A stretch of DNA of 64,000 bases from Ceriagrion tenellum (GCA_963169105.1 OY720643.1:104068466-104132465); one strand, 5' to 3'; positions 1-10,591 are shown, counted from the first letter of the stretch. Made by a program: numbers and translations. The notes: generated from the letters alone by a model not told the origin.

Positions 1-309
1 ATTGTCGTACCGATAGATTTAAAATGTCATTTTTCCCTCGTACTATAAGAGAGAACAATAGGCAGAGTAGCAAAGGGATAGGTAGGTGAAATATAGTAAG
101 AGTAGTCTGTAGTGCATGATGCATGTAATAACAACCAATAATCCCTTTCTTACTATGTAGCTACTAACCATCTAGCTGCATGTGACCTTGTTATCTAGCA
201 TGTCTCTATTAAGTATCCTAGTTGCATGTAAATAATGCATGTTTGGTGATCTTCACCCCCTGCCACACACCCTCGGGGTGGCTCGCAGGGTATTACGTAG
301 ATGTAGATT
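1..309 (+). mobile_element. LINE-A' 3' end (non-coding tail)
   Basis: This is the 3' tail of a non-LTR retrotransposon cut by the window edge. It ends in CCCTGCCACACACCC, a GGTGGCTCGCAGGGTA block and a GTAGATGTAGAT tail. The same ending closes the LINE fragment at 31728-32417, which also shares the opening words (CCGATAG..TAAAATGTCATTTTT). It is non-coding; the small open frame over its end at 222-416 is chance. Confidence 0.75.
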
Positions 310-734
310 TACGATTTCGGAATACGTTCGTCGAATGCCATCGTGTTTCCGATTTTTACGTAGTTCACTTCAACTCCGATAATCGAAACACCACGGTGAA
401 GCATATAATCGATTGAGCAGAGCTAAAACGGACGAGAGGGAACAATTTTAACGAAATGGTTCGCCCTTCGGAAGAAATGAACGCTTTTAAGTGCCCTTCG
501 GAACGAGGAGGAAGAAATGTTACGGCTGTTGATGGTCACTTATCTTAAAAAAGTTCACGAAGGCTGAGCGGACCCATCACTCGAACATTTGATCGTGCCA
601 CCTGTGATCTCCGATAAAAATCTCGAAAGAGGTGCTGCGCGGTAGTCTAGTTGTTCGTAGGGACTGGGATATTTTTAGGCATTCGGGATGAGCCTGTATC
701 GATGTTTAACTTCCGATAGTGATTACACTAAATA
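310..734. other. Unassigned stretch
   Basis: No open frame with recognisable content and no second copy was seen in the window. A short local duplication is present: the words CCCTTCGGAA and GAAGAAATG each recur near 460-520. Confidence 0.4.
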
Positions 735-737
735 TTA

Positions 738-1469
738 AGGCGGGTTTACATGGAAGTTGACTTCTAAGGAAGTAGAGAGTGTAGCGATATCTCGAATCGC
801 ATCACCACTTGCAGGACATCGTTCTGCTTACACGTAACTTCCGGTTTTTTTTCCAAACAAATGGATGACGGAACTAAACAATGAACATGGCAATTACGAA
901 AATCGCCCAAATTTGGCTATAATGGCGTTCGTATATCGATGTTTAAGTCCCATGGTCATTCGTGGTTGTAATGAATTTGTCTGAATTACAATAATAATGC
1001 ATTATTACGTCGAATCAAGTGTGTCAATTGAGACGATAATGATGATCAACTGATAATACGTAAGTCGAAAAGCTTACCTTAGGAGTTCGTTAGCATTAAA
1101 ACGCGTCTTTTCAAACATTTATAAGTATTTACACAAGCAACAATGAGTCCTCCTCCTATTAAGGTATTCGTTGTTTACATTTTAAATTCGCATTTTCTGT
1201 CATTTGACTAAGGTTCTACCGAATGCGATGCGATTATATCGCAGAATCGAATGCAGCAGCAATCGAATGCGATTATATCGCAGAATGCTAATTTCAGGCA
1301 AATAAGAAGCGAGACTATTTTCTCTGAAAGTGCGAAGATAGGTCGACCACTACCACTATCGAGCCCTACTGCCACGGAAGTCCGTGCTAACACATCGAAA
1401 TGTCGATTGATGGTGACTAGCAAGGCTACTGTCTGTACTAGGAAGTGACTTCCATGTGTAAATCAATCT
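738..1469. mobile_element. MITE with TTA duplication, PIF/Harbinger-like
   Basis: The 732-bp element has imperfect terminal inverted repeats: left AGGCGGGTTTACATGGAAGT, right end reading inward AGATTGATTTACACATGG. It is flanked by TTA at 735-737 and 1470-1472. A three-base TWA duplication is characteristic of PIF/Harbinger, and four other elements here follow the same rule. It has no transposase frame. Near its right end a 20-base word ATGCGATTATATCGCAGAAT occurs at 1228-1247 and again at 1267-1286. Confidence 0.65.
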
Positions 1470-1930
1470 TTATGTTAGAGGAAAGTGGGAAAAATGGGTA
1501 ATGAAAGGACTGTAAAACTGAGCATGAATTCATATGGAGTAGTCGAGATTCCACTATCTAATGTACAAACTAGGGGTCCGGCCAGGGCTCCGACCGGGTC
1601 GTGGGCCCAGCCAGTGGGGAGGGTTTTCGTAATACATGATTTTTAGACAAGAGTAACATGTATTTGAGAAATTAGGAAATAGAACATGCAAATTGTAACA
1701 TGCAGTCGGTGCAAGTGACCTAGGTCGCCACGCCAGGGTAGACGTGATTCTGGAGGCAGCAGTAGTCTCCGCTCTCGTGCACTGGATAGTCGAGCACAAT
1801 CTTGATCCCACCGCGGGAGGTCGTCCTAGACAGCGCTTCTAGAGGCCGCGAGAGCTAAGAATGAGTTAAATTTGGATATACCACTGCAAAAGTAAACGGT
1901 ATGCCATAACACCCGAAGTTCCTCTACTGT
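1470..1930. other. Unassigned stretch
   Basis: The sequence has mixed composition, with a GC-rich patch near 1570-1615 (CCGACCGGGTCGTGGGCCC). I see no conserved protein motif in either strand. Confidence 0.4.
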
Positions 1931-2740
1931 TACATGGATGAAATTTTCAGTTATTAAATTAATATGTCTGTTTAAAACTATAACTTGAAACTTTTTTTTC
2001 ACGCGGTACGTTTAAAAGTCCTTAACAACGGGTGATTTGTATGCGTCTATCTTGAAGGAGAAACGTCTCTCGTCATACGTCTATATTCAGGCTCGCCTTT
2101 ATACGTCGACTTTCACACTGGCAAGCTTATTTTATGAGAAAAGTATAGGAAAATAAGACAAAACACAAGCAGACATCTAAAGCAGAAAAGAAGGTTTAAA
2201 ATAATTAGGGGAAACAACCCTTGCCACTGAAATTATTGAAGGATAAGACCATTAATATTAGGGCGCCTAATCGTACGTGGAAAAATGGTGTTTTAAACCT
2301 GTTGGTTAGCGGCTCCGGCCGCTATGGTAGGCCAGATTTTAATTGCAGTAAGGAGAGAGCAGGGTCAAACAATATGGTTGTTATTTCGCTTGTCTGGCTT
2401 CAGTGTGATGACGCAATGCCCTATCCATCTACTACAATGGTTCCAACCCACATCGGAGGGAGGAAAAAGAAAAATGGCGTCAAAAGTGTTTTCGGCGCTA
2501 ATATGGGCAGCCTATTAGAAGCGACCGACTACTCCTCCAACCAAACCTGACCAAAAGAAGCTCTCGTATCTTCAACCTGAAGATGCTTTCAGGATAGTAG
2601 GGGAAAAGTAATCGGAAAAACAAAGACGCAGCTGAGTGCCGCAAGAAGAAATGGAACCAGTAACTACTCGCCGTAGAAAACCTTCGATAGTATACAAGAT
2701 CTACTAGTAAAAATTTAATTCCAAAATTAATACACCAGGG
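1931..2740 (+). repeat. Repeat E5, copy A (inverted copy at 10592-11414)
   Basis: The whole stretch recurs in reverse complement at 10592-11414 with few differences. The frame at 2221-2550 and its counterpart at 10888-11136 translate almost identically (..LLKDxTINIRxPNRTWKNG..), but the matching is at DNA level throughout, including clearly non-coding flanks, so I do not treat it as a gene. It contains a block shared with E2 (CAAACAATATGGTTGTTATT and the GATGACG..ATGCCCTAT end). In both copies the right end runs directly into the tRNA-like SINE. Confidence 0.8.
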
Positions 2741-3150
2741 TTGAAATTCGCTATGAAAAAATCATTTGACTTGACCGGGATTCGAACCCGGATCTCTCAA
2801 TTGCCGGTCAGGTGTGTTGTTCCAATAGCCAGTTACACCACCAAGCCATCTTCCTTCAATGCGAATTTCGAGGGTGGTTTATGCGAACTAGAAGTTCAGG
2901 CCTCAAGTCTACATTGTAGCACATGAGACGAAGTCGTGCTTACAAAGCCACTGTCGCGGTGGATAAACCCAACATTTTCGTTATTAAAACGACGAAATTG
3001 ACAAATTTCCAAACATTGCATTTAACAAATGATGTGGTACGAAGTCACTCGCACGGGTGCATATACACTGTATACGTCTCATGTGATACAATGTAGACTC
3101 AAGGCCTGAACATCTAGTTCGCAGAAACCCCCCTCGAAACCCCCGCACAG
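2741..3150 (-). mobile_element. tRNA-derived SINE, copy 1, with inverted tail
   Basis: On the minus strand a tRNA-like head lies at about 2852-2762. It has an A-box-like TGGTGTAACTGG and a textbook B box GGTTCGAATCCCGGTCAAG, the internal RNA polymerase III promoter of tRNA-derived SINEs. The flank at about 2853-2932 recurs inverted at about 3075-3150 (TGTGCTACAATGTAGAC-type block), so the copy is partly palindromic. It is not a functional tRNA: a proper acceptor stem and anticodon arm do not form, and it is multicopy. The open frame at 2741-2926 is simply the SINE read through. Confidence 0.75.
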
Positions 3151-3689
3151 CAGTCCAATTCCGTCCGAAATGTCGAAAAGTTCCCATCACCAACCTCCGT
3201 AATAATGTCCTTCCGATAATATCACATTTTCTCATCGACTGTCCTCTAGTTCATTGATGCATCAACATCGATATTTTTTTTCTTTTGAACGGCCAATCCC
3301 GTGCGAAAAGGGTGCCGCCTCGCTATACGAGCGCCATATTCCAGAAACGACGGCGGAATGAACCGTCGTCTCCCGGACGACGGCGGGTAACCATGCCAAC
3401 CGGAGGCGTCGATCCGTCCGCGTCTCCAACAACGCACTTGAAATGCACGGAGGAGCCCCCATGGGTGTGTCGTCGAGCTGGAGTATTTTTGGAGGGATCA
3501 TGTTGGAGCGGAGGAAGGGCGGCATCATTTTCACGTGCGAGAAAACTGCGCTTGGGTGAGCACGCGGGGGCTGTGCCGCGAGAGAAATTCCTACAACGGT
3601 GATCAGCAATTTTTACTCTAGGTATTTTATTCGAAAAGGGTCTAGTGTAAAAATGCGAGGACTATAGAAGTATCAGTTTGATTTCACAC
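3151..3689. other. Unassigned CpG-rich stretch
   Basis: From about 3290 to 3600 the sequence is much richer in CpG than its surroundings (CGACGGCGGGTAACC, CCGTCCGCGTC) and frames are open on both strands (3285-3602 plus, 3609-3262 minus). Neither translation resembles a known domain. High CpG by itself keeps stop codons rare, so I do not call a gene. Confidence 0.35.
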
Positions 3690-4244
3690 GCAGCTGAAGC
3701 TTTACTTAGAATATTCGATTAAAAGATGGGAGAGTAAAGCCACGTATTACTTGGAAGATGACCAGTTTGGGTTCCGGAAGAGAAGGTCAACTCGGGATGC
3801 GATTGCGATAATGAGAACACGCATTAAAAGAATCATAGAGTATAACCGGGATGTTCTTTTGCTTGCTTTATTGATTTAGAAAATACTTTTGCCAGATTAA
3901 ATTGGGAAATGCTGACGGAGATACTCGGGAAAATGAGAATAGATTGCAGAGAAAGGAGACTATCCGAAACTTATATACGGTCCTAAGAGCACATGGATGG
4001 CTGGCAGGATGGCTGACGGAGAATCAGGGTGGGCAGCTAACTAAAGGTTGCGGAGTAGGGCAAGGGTGCCCGTTGTCGCCTTTGCTGTTTAACATTTACG
4101 CTGAGGAAATGGTAAGACAGGCATGAGAAGACTTCGATGTGGGAATCAAAGTAGGAGGGCATCTGATAAAGTCGGTTTGATTCGCGGACGATCAGGCGTT
4201 GGTTAGTGGATCTTCGAATGGGCTGCAAGCTTTTGGTAGATGCC
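3690..4244 (+). pseudogene. LINE-B reverse transcriptase relic, 5' part
   Basis: Degenerate central reverse transcriptase domain of a non-LTR retrotransposon. In order one can read DDQFGFRKRRSTRDAI (finger region), then after a stop GVGQGCPLSPLLFNIYAEE, a typical RT motif B, then after another stop FADDQALVSGSSNGLQ, which holds the catalytic FADD box. Frame changes and internal stops make it inactive. The relic is split by the MITE at 4248-4683 and continues at 4687, where NHKKTKLICLSRAK follows. Related copies in this window are at 41305-41640 and 42500-42650. I cannot assign the clade safely. Confidence 0.85.
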
Positions 4245-4247
4245 TTA

Positions 4248-4683
4248 AGGCTGGGACACAATTAACGTGTACGTGTGACGTGAGCCGTTAACGGGAATAC
4301 GCGAAAAGATGGCTGACAGGAAAGTATAGCGAACGGACACAATCAACGTGTACGGGGAGTACGTGTACGCGATAGATGGGCAACATTCATCTCTTCCCGC
4401 GTTCCGTACACGGAAAACCAATCAGAATAGTCCTGAGAATCCGGGAATGGGAGCCATATGTCGCCAGATACATCCAACTGTTGAAGATTGCTCTTGGCTA
4501 ATTGTAAGACAACTTATTTACTTCCACACTTGTTTACACCTGATCTCTTAGCTGCGCCTGCGTTTGTCAATTGTTACTCCGGGCCGCGTTAACGTCGATT
4601 GTGACTGCTGACTTGCGTTTCCCGTCTCCCGTTGTCCCGTTTACGTCTCGCGTCACACGTACACGTTGATTGTATCCCAGCCT
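4248..4683. mobile_element. 436-bp MITE inserted in LINE-B, PIF/Harbinger-like
   Basis: Terminal inverted repeats of at least 30 bp: left AGGCTGGGACACAATTAACG, right end reading inward AGGCTGGGATACAATCAACG; the match continues through GTGTACGTGTGACG. TTA flanks both ends (4245-4247 and 4684-4686). Removing the element and one TTA brings two neighbouring parts of the reverse transcriptase together. Internal subterminal copies of the end motif (ACACAATCAACGTGTACG near 4337; GTCGATTGTGAC near 4593) are typical of transposase-binding repeats. No protein is encoded. Confidence 0.88.
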
Positions 4684-4686
4684 TTA

Positions 4687-5375
4687 TAAATGCAGTGTGG
4701 AATGAAGATAAATCATAAGAAGACGAAATTGATTTGTTTGTCTAGGGCAAAGAAAGCGAGGCTGGTCATTAAAGCCGGAGGGCACAAACTCGAGCAACTA
4801 GAACACTTTTTTTTTCTTAGGCAGTATGCTTGAAGAAAATGGGTATAGCAGCAAATATTTAAGAAGAGGAACAGCGTTAGGTAAGGAGGCGTTTAGTAAT
4901 AGAAGGGTGCTGATGACTCGGACAATGGGTAAGGATGTAAAGAAGAGGCTGGCGATGAGTTTAATATGGAATGTAGCGTTGTATGGGGCAGAAATTCGGA
5001 CCTTCAGAAAGGAGGACGAGATTAGGCTGCAGGCATTTGAAATGTGGGTGGGGATAAGGATGGAGAAGGTGAGATGGACGGAAAGGAAGACTATCAAGGA
5101 AGTGCTGGAGATGGTGGGCGAGGAAAGGACATTTCTTAATGAAATCGAGATCCGCAGAGTAGGCGGCTGGAGGATGTAATAAAAGGGTGATGGGTTGCCC
5201 AAGAGTGTGATAGATAGATAGGATGCTGGGCAAACGGGGAAGAGGAAGAAAGATAATATGTCCCATTGACGGGATGAATAAGGGTAAATTGCATGCCGAG
5301 ACGAAAAAGGAAATATTAGAAATAGTTAAGCCCATGACAGTCTAGAAAACCGAGAGGAGGTTCAGCAAAATCTAC
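4687..5375 (+). pseudogene. LINE-B reverse transcriptase relic, 3' part
   Basis: Continuation of the element at 3690. The frame at 4826-5179 reads KRLAMSLIWNVALYGAE, then RLQAFEMWVGIRMEKVRW and VGEERTFLNEIEIR, the usual thumb and C-terminal sequence that follows the reverse transcriptase domain in many arthropod LINEs. An upstream frame is broken by a run of T at about 4806. The 3' end carries a GAGGAGGTTC..CAAAATCTACCTT block that recurs after the (TAAA)n tract at 43765-43890, which shows where this family ends. Inactive. Confidence 0.82.
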
Positions 5376-5576
5376 CTTTTCTCGGTAAAATAGTTTCAAA
5401 AAAAAGGAACCCTAAATTTTAACCACGTTTTACACTTTTTCTACCATTTTATAATGATAAATCTACCTTTCTTGAGGAGGAGGTAGTTCTCGGAAGTAAT
5501 AAGCTAATCGATGTCATTTCGTAAATGGCATCCATACGGCAAAAAATAGGTATTTTACGGGAATGAAAAGTTTCAT

Positions 5577-6350
5577 TCACATCTACATACTACCCTACGA
5601 GCTGCCGAATCGGCGAGTGGCAGGGGGTGTTAGGACACCATCCGAGTAAAGATAGAAGGAATAAGTTTCTCGGAGGAGAAACGGTTTTGAGAAGAGCACA
5701 ATTTTAATGTGATCACCTATTGTGCGCGGAAAGAACGATTTTTTGTACCTGTCTGTTCGGAAATATATCTCTCTCACTTTATCGCTTCTGTTAGACCTAG
5801 AGAAGTAGTGAGGCGTCATGATAATATCCTCTGTGTCGCTTTGAAAAATATCAATTCTGAATTTCTCAAGCAACCTAAGCCTAGCGTGTGGTCTCCGAGT
5901 CTTTAGCGGCTCCCACCTCAATCCCATCTAAACGTTGTGAAACACTATATGTTCGCCCGTAGCAGTTTTTAACGAAGCGTGCTTTTTTTCCTTTGTATTT
6001 TATTAATTTTTTTGGTCAAATCTTTATGATGAGGGTCCAAAATTCTCGCGGCGTATTCGAGGTGTGGCTAAACCAGAGCGAAGTAGCATCTCTCTTTGAC
6101 TTTTTCGCGCGAGTACATTCCTATTATACGCTTAACAAGACCTAATTTCTTTAATGCCGTGCCGCATATGTTTTGTATGTGTGTTCCCCACGATATATCT
6201 GAAGTTATGGTAATTACAAGATACTTAACTGTATCTAAATATTTTGTTTACTCCACCCAGAGTGTGGGGTATGGCATTTCTGTCAGTGTGGTTGAAGTTT
6301 ATGGTTTAAAACGAGGTGTTATTGACATATGTGAACCGTCAAGATAGCAA
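5577..6350 (-). pseudogene. LINE-A C-terminal relic and 3' tail
   Basis: On the minus strand the C-terminal part of a CR1/Jockey-superfamily-like reverse transcriptase can be read in pieces: YLVITITSDISWGTHIQNI, ALKKLGLVKRIIG, then CYFALV and PHLEYAARILDP, the conserved 'LVRPxLEYAsxvWDP' signature. It then decays to stops, passes through the family's 3' region and ends in the CATCTACAT tail (reverse complement of ATGTAGATG) at 5577. Copies of the same family lie at 7804, 12866, 18512, 23358, 28290, 47253 and 59757. Confidence 0.8.
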
Positions 6351-6429
6351 GTTATGAAGAGAAAGTGATGGACCTGTTTCACGAACATTTATATCTTCTG
6401 CACCCCTTCATATTCTTCTTCTCTTCTGA

Positions 6430-6720
6430 AAGTTATCCTTGTTGTTGCAGCCACGACTTCCAACAATCTCTTTTTTTAAGCCTTCCTCTTCATTTCACTG
6501 TACGAGGTGCATCCCATTTCCATCGCCAATACTTTTAGGTACGAATTTCTCGGTCGTCCTCTCTGTCTTTTGCCTGGAATTTTTCCTTCCGTAATATTTT
6601 GTATGAAGTTGTCGTGCCTGAGTAAGTATCCGATGAGCTTCGCTTTTCTTGTTTTGATTGTTTCCAATATTTCTCTCTTTCTGTATGTACTTCATCTAGT
6701 ACATTCATATAGAAATCCTT
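6430..6720 (-). pseudogene. LINE-E C-terminal relic
   Basis: The minus-strand frame at 6667-6476 reads KLIGYLLRHDNFIQNI, EGKIPGKRQRGRPRNSY and SEMKRKA. The 'xLIGHxLRHDxxxxxIxEGxxxGxRxRGRPR' run is a well-known C-terminal signature of reverse transcriptase elements. It is the same family as the larger insertion at 33383-34124, whose corresponding part reads EGAIEGRNRRGRPR and TEMKRKA. Only the extreme 3' end is present. Confidence 0.75.
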
Positions 6721-7178
6721 AATGCTTAATGGTTTTCGCAACGTTCCCCGCCTACTGAATTTCCGAAACCATGCCACGGCCGTCAACATCAATATACTTC
6801 ATTCACTTATCCTGTCTTATTCGAATTTCTTTCAACGCCGTCATTTCTCTGTGGCATATCTAGCGGATTTTTCTGTCTTTCTTTTTGTCTCATCTTCTCC
6901 GTTCTTTTCCTCATCGAAGACTTTAAGGTATCCCAACTACGCTCATATTCCTGCCTCCAACAGCATCCCTAGGGGGATCCTTTTGCATCGCTCTCCATGT
7001 CGAATATCCGATAATTTCTTCTTTCTAGCAGGAATATTAGGGCTCCATCAATTCTCCCCTCTTCGCAAATGCCATGTTTTCCAATACGGATTTTCCCCAT
7101 GACTTCCTGTCAATCCCATACTCTTTATAACGAGGTATACATCCGGAAAGTTAGTTCCGTTTGCATTTCCTGTCACCG
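6721..7178. other. Unassigned stretch
   Basis: Pyrimidine-rich on the plus strand, with an open frame at 6722-7102 that I do not recognise. The minus strand holds a purine-rich, lysine/arginine-coding stretch that could be an upstream part of LINE-E, but no conserved motif is readable. Confidence 0.35.
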
Positions 7179-7186
7179 CAGCGCAG

Positions 7187-7756
7187 TAGAGCTGTGTCGT
7201 TCATGAGTGAATCGTTCTTTATGAACGATTCATTGGTATGAACCGAATGAATTGAATCACGTTCTTCAATCTAGTGGTTCGTAAAGAATCGCAAGAACCA
7301 AAGGAATTGAAAAGAATCGACAATTGCTTGAATCTCTTGAATCGGACTGTGGACGAGAAATTACGACAGATCTAATAGTTAACATGTTGTAATATCTTCG
7401 GTGGAAAATTGGAAATTCCTGAGCAAGCAACTAAGATATTTTTATTAAATTTCATCTTTATAGATTGCACGAAGGGAATTTCATACTTTCACTTTTTTGG
7501 ATGCTTCAAGGACAAAGTAAAACTTCCATACTTCGCAACCATTACTTTGTCCCCGACATATCCGAGTAATAACATCTTCGGTGGATGTCGTTTTCATTCC
7601 TTGTATTCAGTCGGTTCAATCGCTAGTGGTTCACGAAGTCATTTGGTTCTTTGAAGCCATTTGGTTCATTATGAACGATTTGAAAGAACGACTCATTCGC
7701 ATGAACCAAATCTCATTGAATCGAATCATCGAAATGAATCGAAAATCCCAGCTCTA
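7187..7756. mobile_element. 570-bp hAT-like MITE with 8-bp duplication
   Basis: Ends are TAGAGCTG and CAGCTCTA, flanked by a perfect 8-bp direct repeat CAGCGCAG at 7179-7186 and 7757-7764. Eight-base duplications with TAG-type termini are the hallmark of the hAT superfamily. The subterminal ~80 bp on both sides are related inverted repeats built from variants of GAATCGTTC, GAACGATT and GGTTCATGCGAAT. No transposase frame. Confidence 0.85.
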
Positions 7757-7803
7757 CAGCGCAGTGATCACATTCGAACATACGCGGCACTTGCAGTAAC
7801 CAA

Positions 7804-7931
7804 TTCTACATCTACATTCTACCCTGCCTGCCGCCGCATGGGCATATGGAAGGGAGGATGGACACCAGCCGTGTAAATATTGTTAAGGTTAAGGTTTTGG
7901 GAGATGAAATGGTGACATGTATTTATATGGT
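7804..7931 (-). mobile_element. LINE-A 3' terminal fragment
   Basis: Reverse-oriented 3' end of LINE-A: CTACATCTACAT tail, a CCGCCGCATGGGC block, ACACCAGCCGTGTAAATAT, then GGTTAAGGTTTTGGGAGATG. It stops abruptly where the E3 element begins. Confidence 0.75.
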
Positions 7932-8276
7932 GCCGTCGGCGTCTGCTAACGATGGAAGTTTCATATGCCTCTTACACACTTCCAGTGGTAGATATTTCCT
8001 CTCTAGCATTTACGAAGTAACTGTTAGGTCTCCAAAAATAGCCAGCTATTATTCACAGCATCAAGTAGTTAATATCTCCTCGATCGTTATTGAATATTCA
8101 CCACAGTCTCACGTTAACAACAATTAACGACGGCCATTTACGAGTCGACTGAGGAAACCTTTTTCTAAGCAGCGCCAAGGACTGGGTGAACTAAATGTGG
8201 AAATTTAGAAAACGCGTTGCCTAGGCAACGATTCCAAACATTTGAGTCCATTATGTATATTCATGACCTCAGCACT
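7932..8276. mobile_element. E3 element, right part
   Basis: Right-hand ~345 bp of the P-like element that is complete at 35817-36761: GATGGAAGTTTCATATGCC, CTCTCTAGCATTTAC, the TGGCGCCAAGGACTGGGTG-type block (here AGCGCCAAGGACTGGGTG), a palindromic TTGCCTAGGCAA, and the ATGTATATTCATG terminus. The left end is missing and the right flank shows no matching duplication. Confidence 0.75.
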
Positions 8277-8740
8277 CCTCACCAGTCTCGACCATTTTTG
8301 TTTTGTCTAAATCATCAATTTTTTTTACCGAAATTCGTCTTTATCCGGATTGGCGGTAAATTTTTCCAAATTAAAAGAAATTAACGTTGAACAAAAACCA
8401 AATAAAAGTATAAAGTTTCCCGGTTAAAGAACGCTTTCGTGCTATGAGGAGACGGGTCTTTAGGAAAACGTTCGTGTTCTCCACGCGATCGCAACAATGC
8501 CCGCCGACTGACCTTGGACATGTTCTCAGTAAAGCTTGCGTCTAATATCCGCGCAACAGGAAATGGATCCAGCAGTAGTCAGCAATTATATCGGCATCTG
8601 GGTGCGCGGTGGAAAGAGCAGGTGATAAATAGCAACGGTCGCCATTTCGAAGCTCCTTCCTCGTGAAATCTGGCTCACGGAGTAAAGAAAACGAAAGAAG
8701 ACTCTCAAGGGGTTGAAGGGAGTATTGTTTTACATATTAT
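8277..8740. other. Unassigned stretch
   Basis: AT-rich at the start, then moderately CpG-containing from about 8420 to 8700. No coding motif and no second copy in the window were recognised. Confidence 0.35.
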
Positions 8741-8744
8741 TGAG

Positions 8745-8840
8745 GTGGAAGGAGAGGGCACTACGTCATCAAACTGAAGCCATGACAACCCTAAATAACA
8801 ACAATATTGTTTGACCCTGCTCTCTCCTTACTTTACTATT
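8745..8840 (+). repeat. E2/E5 shared block, fragment
   Basis: GAGAGGGCACTACGTCATCA, then CTGAAGCCATGACAACC and TTGTTTGACCCTGCTCTCTC. The same block opens E2 at 30481 and 36776 and is embedded in E5 at about 2370-2450 and 10910-11000. Confidence 0.65.
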
Positions 8841-8935
8841 GCAATTATAAAATCAACAGGCAACTTTTTTAAACACTAATACAATTTTTGTTGAAAAATT
8901 GTTTGTTGAAAAAAGCCAAATATTAATTTTGGAAA

Positions 8936-9443
8936 ATTTCCAAACATTGCACTTAACAAATGATGTGGTGCGAAGTCACTCGCACGGGTGCATATACACC
9001 AGGGTTGAAATTCGCTATGAAAAAATCATTTGACTTGACCGGGATTCGAATCCGGATCTCTCAATTGCCGGTCAGGTGTGTTGTTCCAATAGCCAGTTAC
9101 ACCACCAAGCCATCTTCCTTCAATGCGAATTTCGAGGGTGGTTTATGCGAACTAGATGTTCAGGCCTCAAGTCTACATTGTAGCACATGAGACGAAGTCG
9201 TCCTTACAAAGCCACTGTCGCGGTGGATAAACCCAACACTGTCGTTATTAAAACGACGAAATTGACAAATTTCCAAACATTGCATTTAACAAATGATGTG
9301 GTACGAAGTCACTCGCACGGGTGCATGTACACCATATACGTCTCATGTGCTACAATGTAGACTTGAGGCCTTAACATCTAGTTCGCAGAAACCCTCCTCG
9401 AAATTCGCCGTGAATGAAGATGGCTTGGTGGAGTAACTGGCTA
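8936..9443 (-). mobile_element. tRNA-derived SINE, copies 2 and 3, facing each other
   Basis: A minus-strand SINE with B box GGATTCGAATCCCGG-like sequence occupies about 9001-9115. From 9103 to 9192 its outer flank is then repeated in inverted order at 9340-9430, ending in a plus-strand SINE head GAAGATGGCTTGGTGG..GTAACTGGCTAT. The block AAATTTCCAAACATTGCA..CACGGGTGCAT occurs twice in direct orientation (8936 and 9266, spacing about 330). The plus-strand SINE is interrupted at 9444 and resumes at 10510. Confidence 0.75.
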
Positions 9444-9444
9444 T

Positions 9445-10509
9445 GCTCAGATAATTAAAATAACAAATAGATTTATCTGGAATGTATTTATAAAGAAAGT
9501 GGAGAGAAATAAGTTGTATGCTCCTCCAAAACTGGGTGGCCTCAACCTAATTAATTCAAAAATGAAAGCGAATATTATAAACAGAAAAAAAGTAGCGGAA
9601 ATTTTGCAAGAAGGACATTACAATAGGAAAATACTAATGGTGAGCGCTCTGGGGAAAGGGAAAATAATACGTATTTTAGGAATGGACTGACTGACTGAGG
9701 CAATCGATTTGAAAAATAAATATGCGACCGGTGAAAAACTTCACTCGACAAAAAAAATCTATGGGGAGGAAATGATAAAAAAATAAGAAACAACTTAAAA
9801 ACCCGAGAAAAAACCATTTGGACAAATTAAGCAAAGTTGAAACACGGTATCAAGGAAACAAGTATAATATACGAAATTTGCAGAGATTGTATGGTGACGG
9901 GAGAAATGAAATACAGACTTGGACTTTGTGATAGCCCAGTATGTCCTAAATAAATAAGAAGGATAAACAGTGTAGTTCACAAAATACTAGGTTGTAAAAG
10001 ACCAAACAGGGAATGGGAAATAATTAAAAACATTTTTAGAGACTTCGACACATTCGGAGATGGAGATATTGGAGAAAAGAATCTGTTAGCACTAAATTTT
10101 AAATTATTTCCTGCCAAGAAAAGTATAATCTTAACAGAACTAATAGCAACTTTCGTGGAAAGTCAAACAGGTCAGAAAAAAATAGGATCGGCTTTAATCG
10201 AGAAAATTAAAATAGTAAATAAACAGTTACCCTCCTCAGAGCATGAAAAAGCATGGCTGATAAACGTCTTTTAATAGTATTGTATGTAAAATAAAATGAG
10301 ATAAAAAAACTAAAATAGGTAAAATATATTCATGTATGAGTCTAAAAAATACTTTAAACAAAAATGTATTATAAATACATGTGTCTTTGGAGGGGATCTT
10401 TTTTTTGCTCTGTATGCTAATGAATATGATATTGTTATAAATTATATGCTAATGAATATAATATTGTAAAATGATATTGTAATATGATATTGTTATAAAA
10501 TAAAATAAT
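9445..10509 (+). pseudogene. L1-like LINE 3' half inserted in a SINE
   Basis: Translation from 9456 gives TNRFIWNVFIKKVERNK, then APPKLGGLNLINSKMKAN, the C-terminal 'FIW..PxxxGGLxLxxxxxxxxA' signature of L1/Tx1-like reverse transcriptases. After frame breaks one reads ICRDCMVTGEMKYRLGLC, a cysteine cluster of the kind found at the end of such proteins, and finally KAWLINVF followed by a stop at about 10273. An AT-rich tail with ATGCTAATGAATAT duplications follows to 10509. It sits exactly inside the SINE sequence CTAT/TGGAAC, so it is a later, 5'-truncated insertion. Inactive. Confidence 0.8.
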
Positions 10510-10591
10510 TGGAACAGCACACGTGACCGGCAGTTGGGAGATCCGGGTGCGAATCCCGGTCAAGTCAAATGATTTTTTCATAGCGAATTTC
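10510..10591 (+). mobile_element. tRNA-derived SINE copy 3, 3' part
   Basis: Resumes the SINE broken at 9444: TGGAACAGCACACGTGACCG, then a B box GGGTGCGAATCCCGGTCAAG and TTTTTTCATAGCGAATTTCA. It continues without a gap into E5 copy B, the same junction seen at 2740. Confidence 0.78.

Noticed and set aside
2221..2550. Conserved ORF shared with 10888-11136
   Set aside because: Similarity extends equally over non-coding flanks, so it shows repeat identity rather than protein conservation.
2762..2852. tRNA gene on the minus strand
   Set aside because: A and B boxes are present, but arms do not form a proper cloverleaf and the sequence is multicopy with SINE flanks.
3285..3602. CpG-rich ORF as a gene
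   Set aside because: Open on both strands through composition, no domain, no splice or start context.
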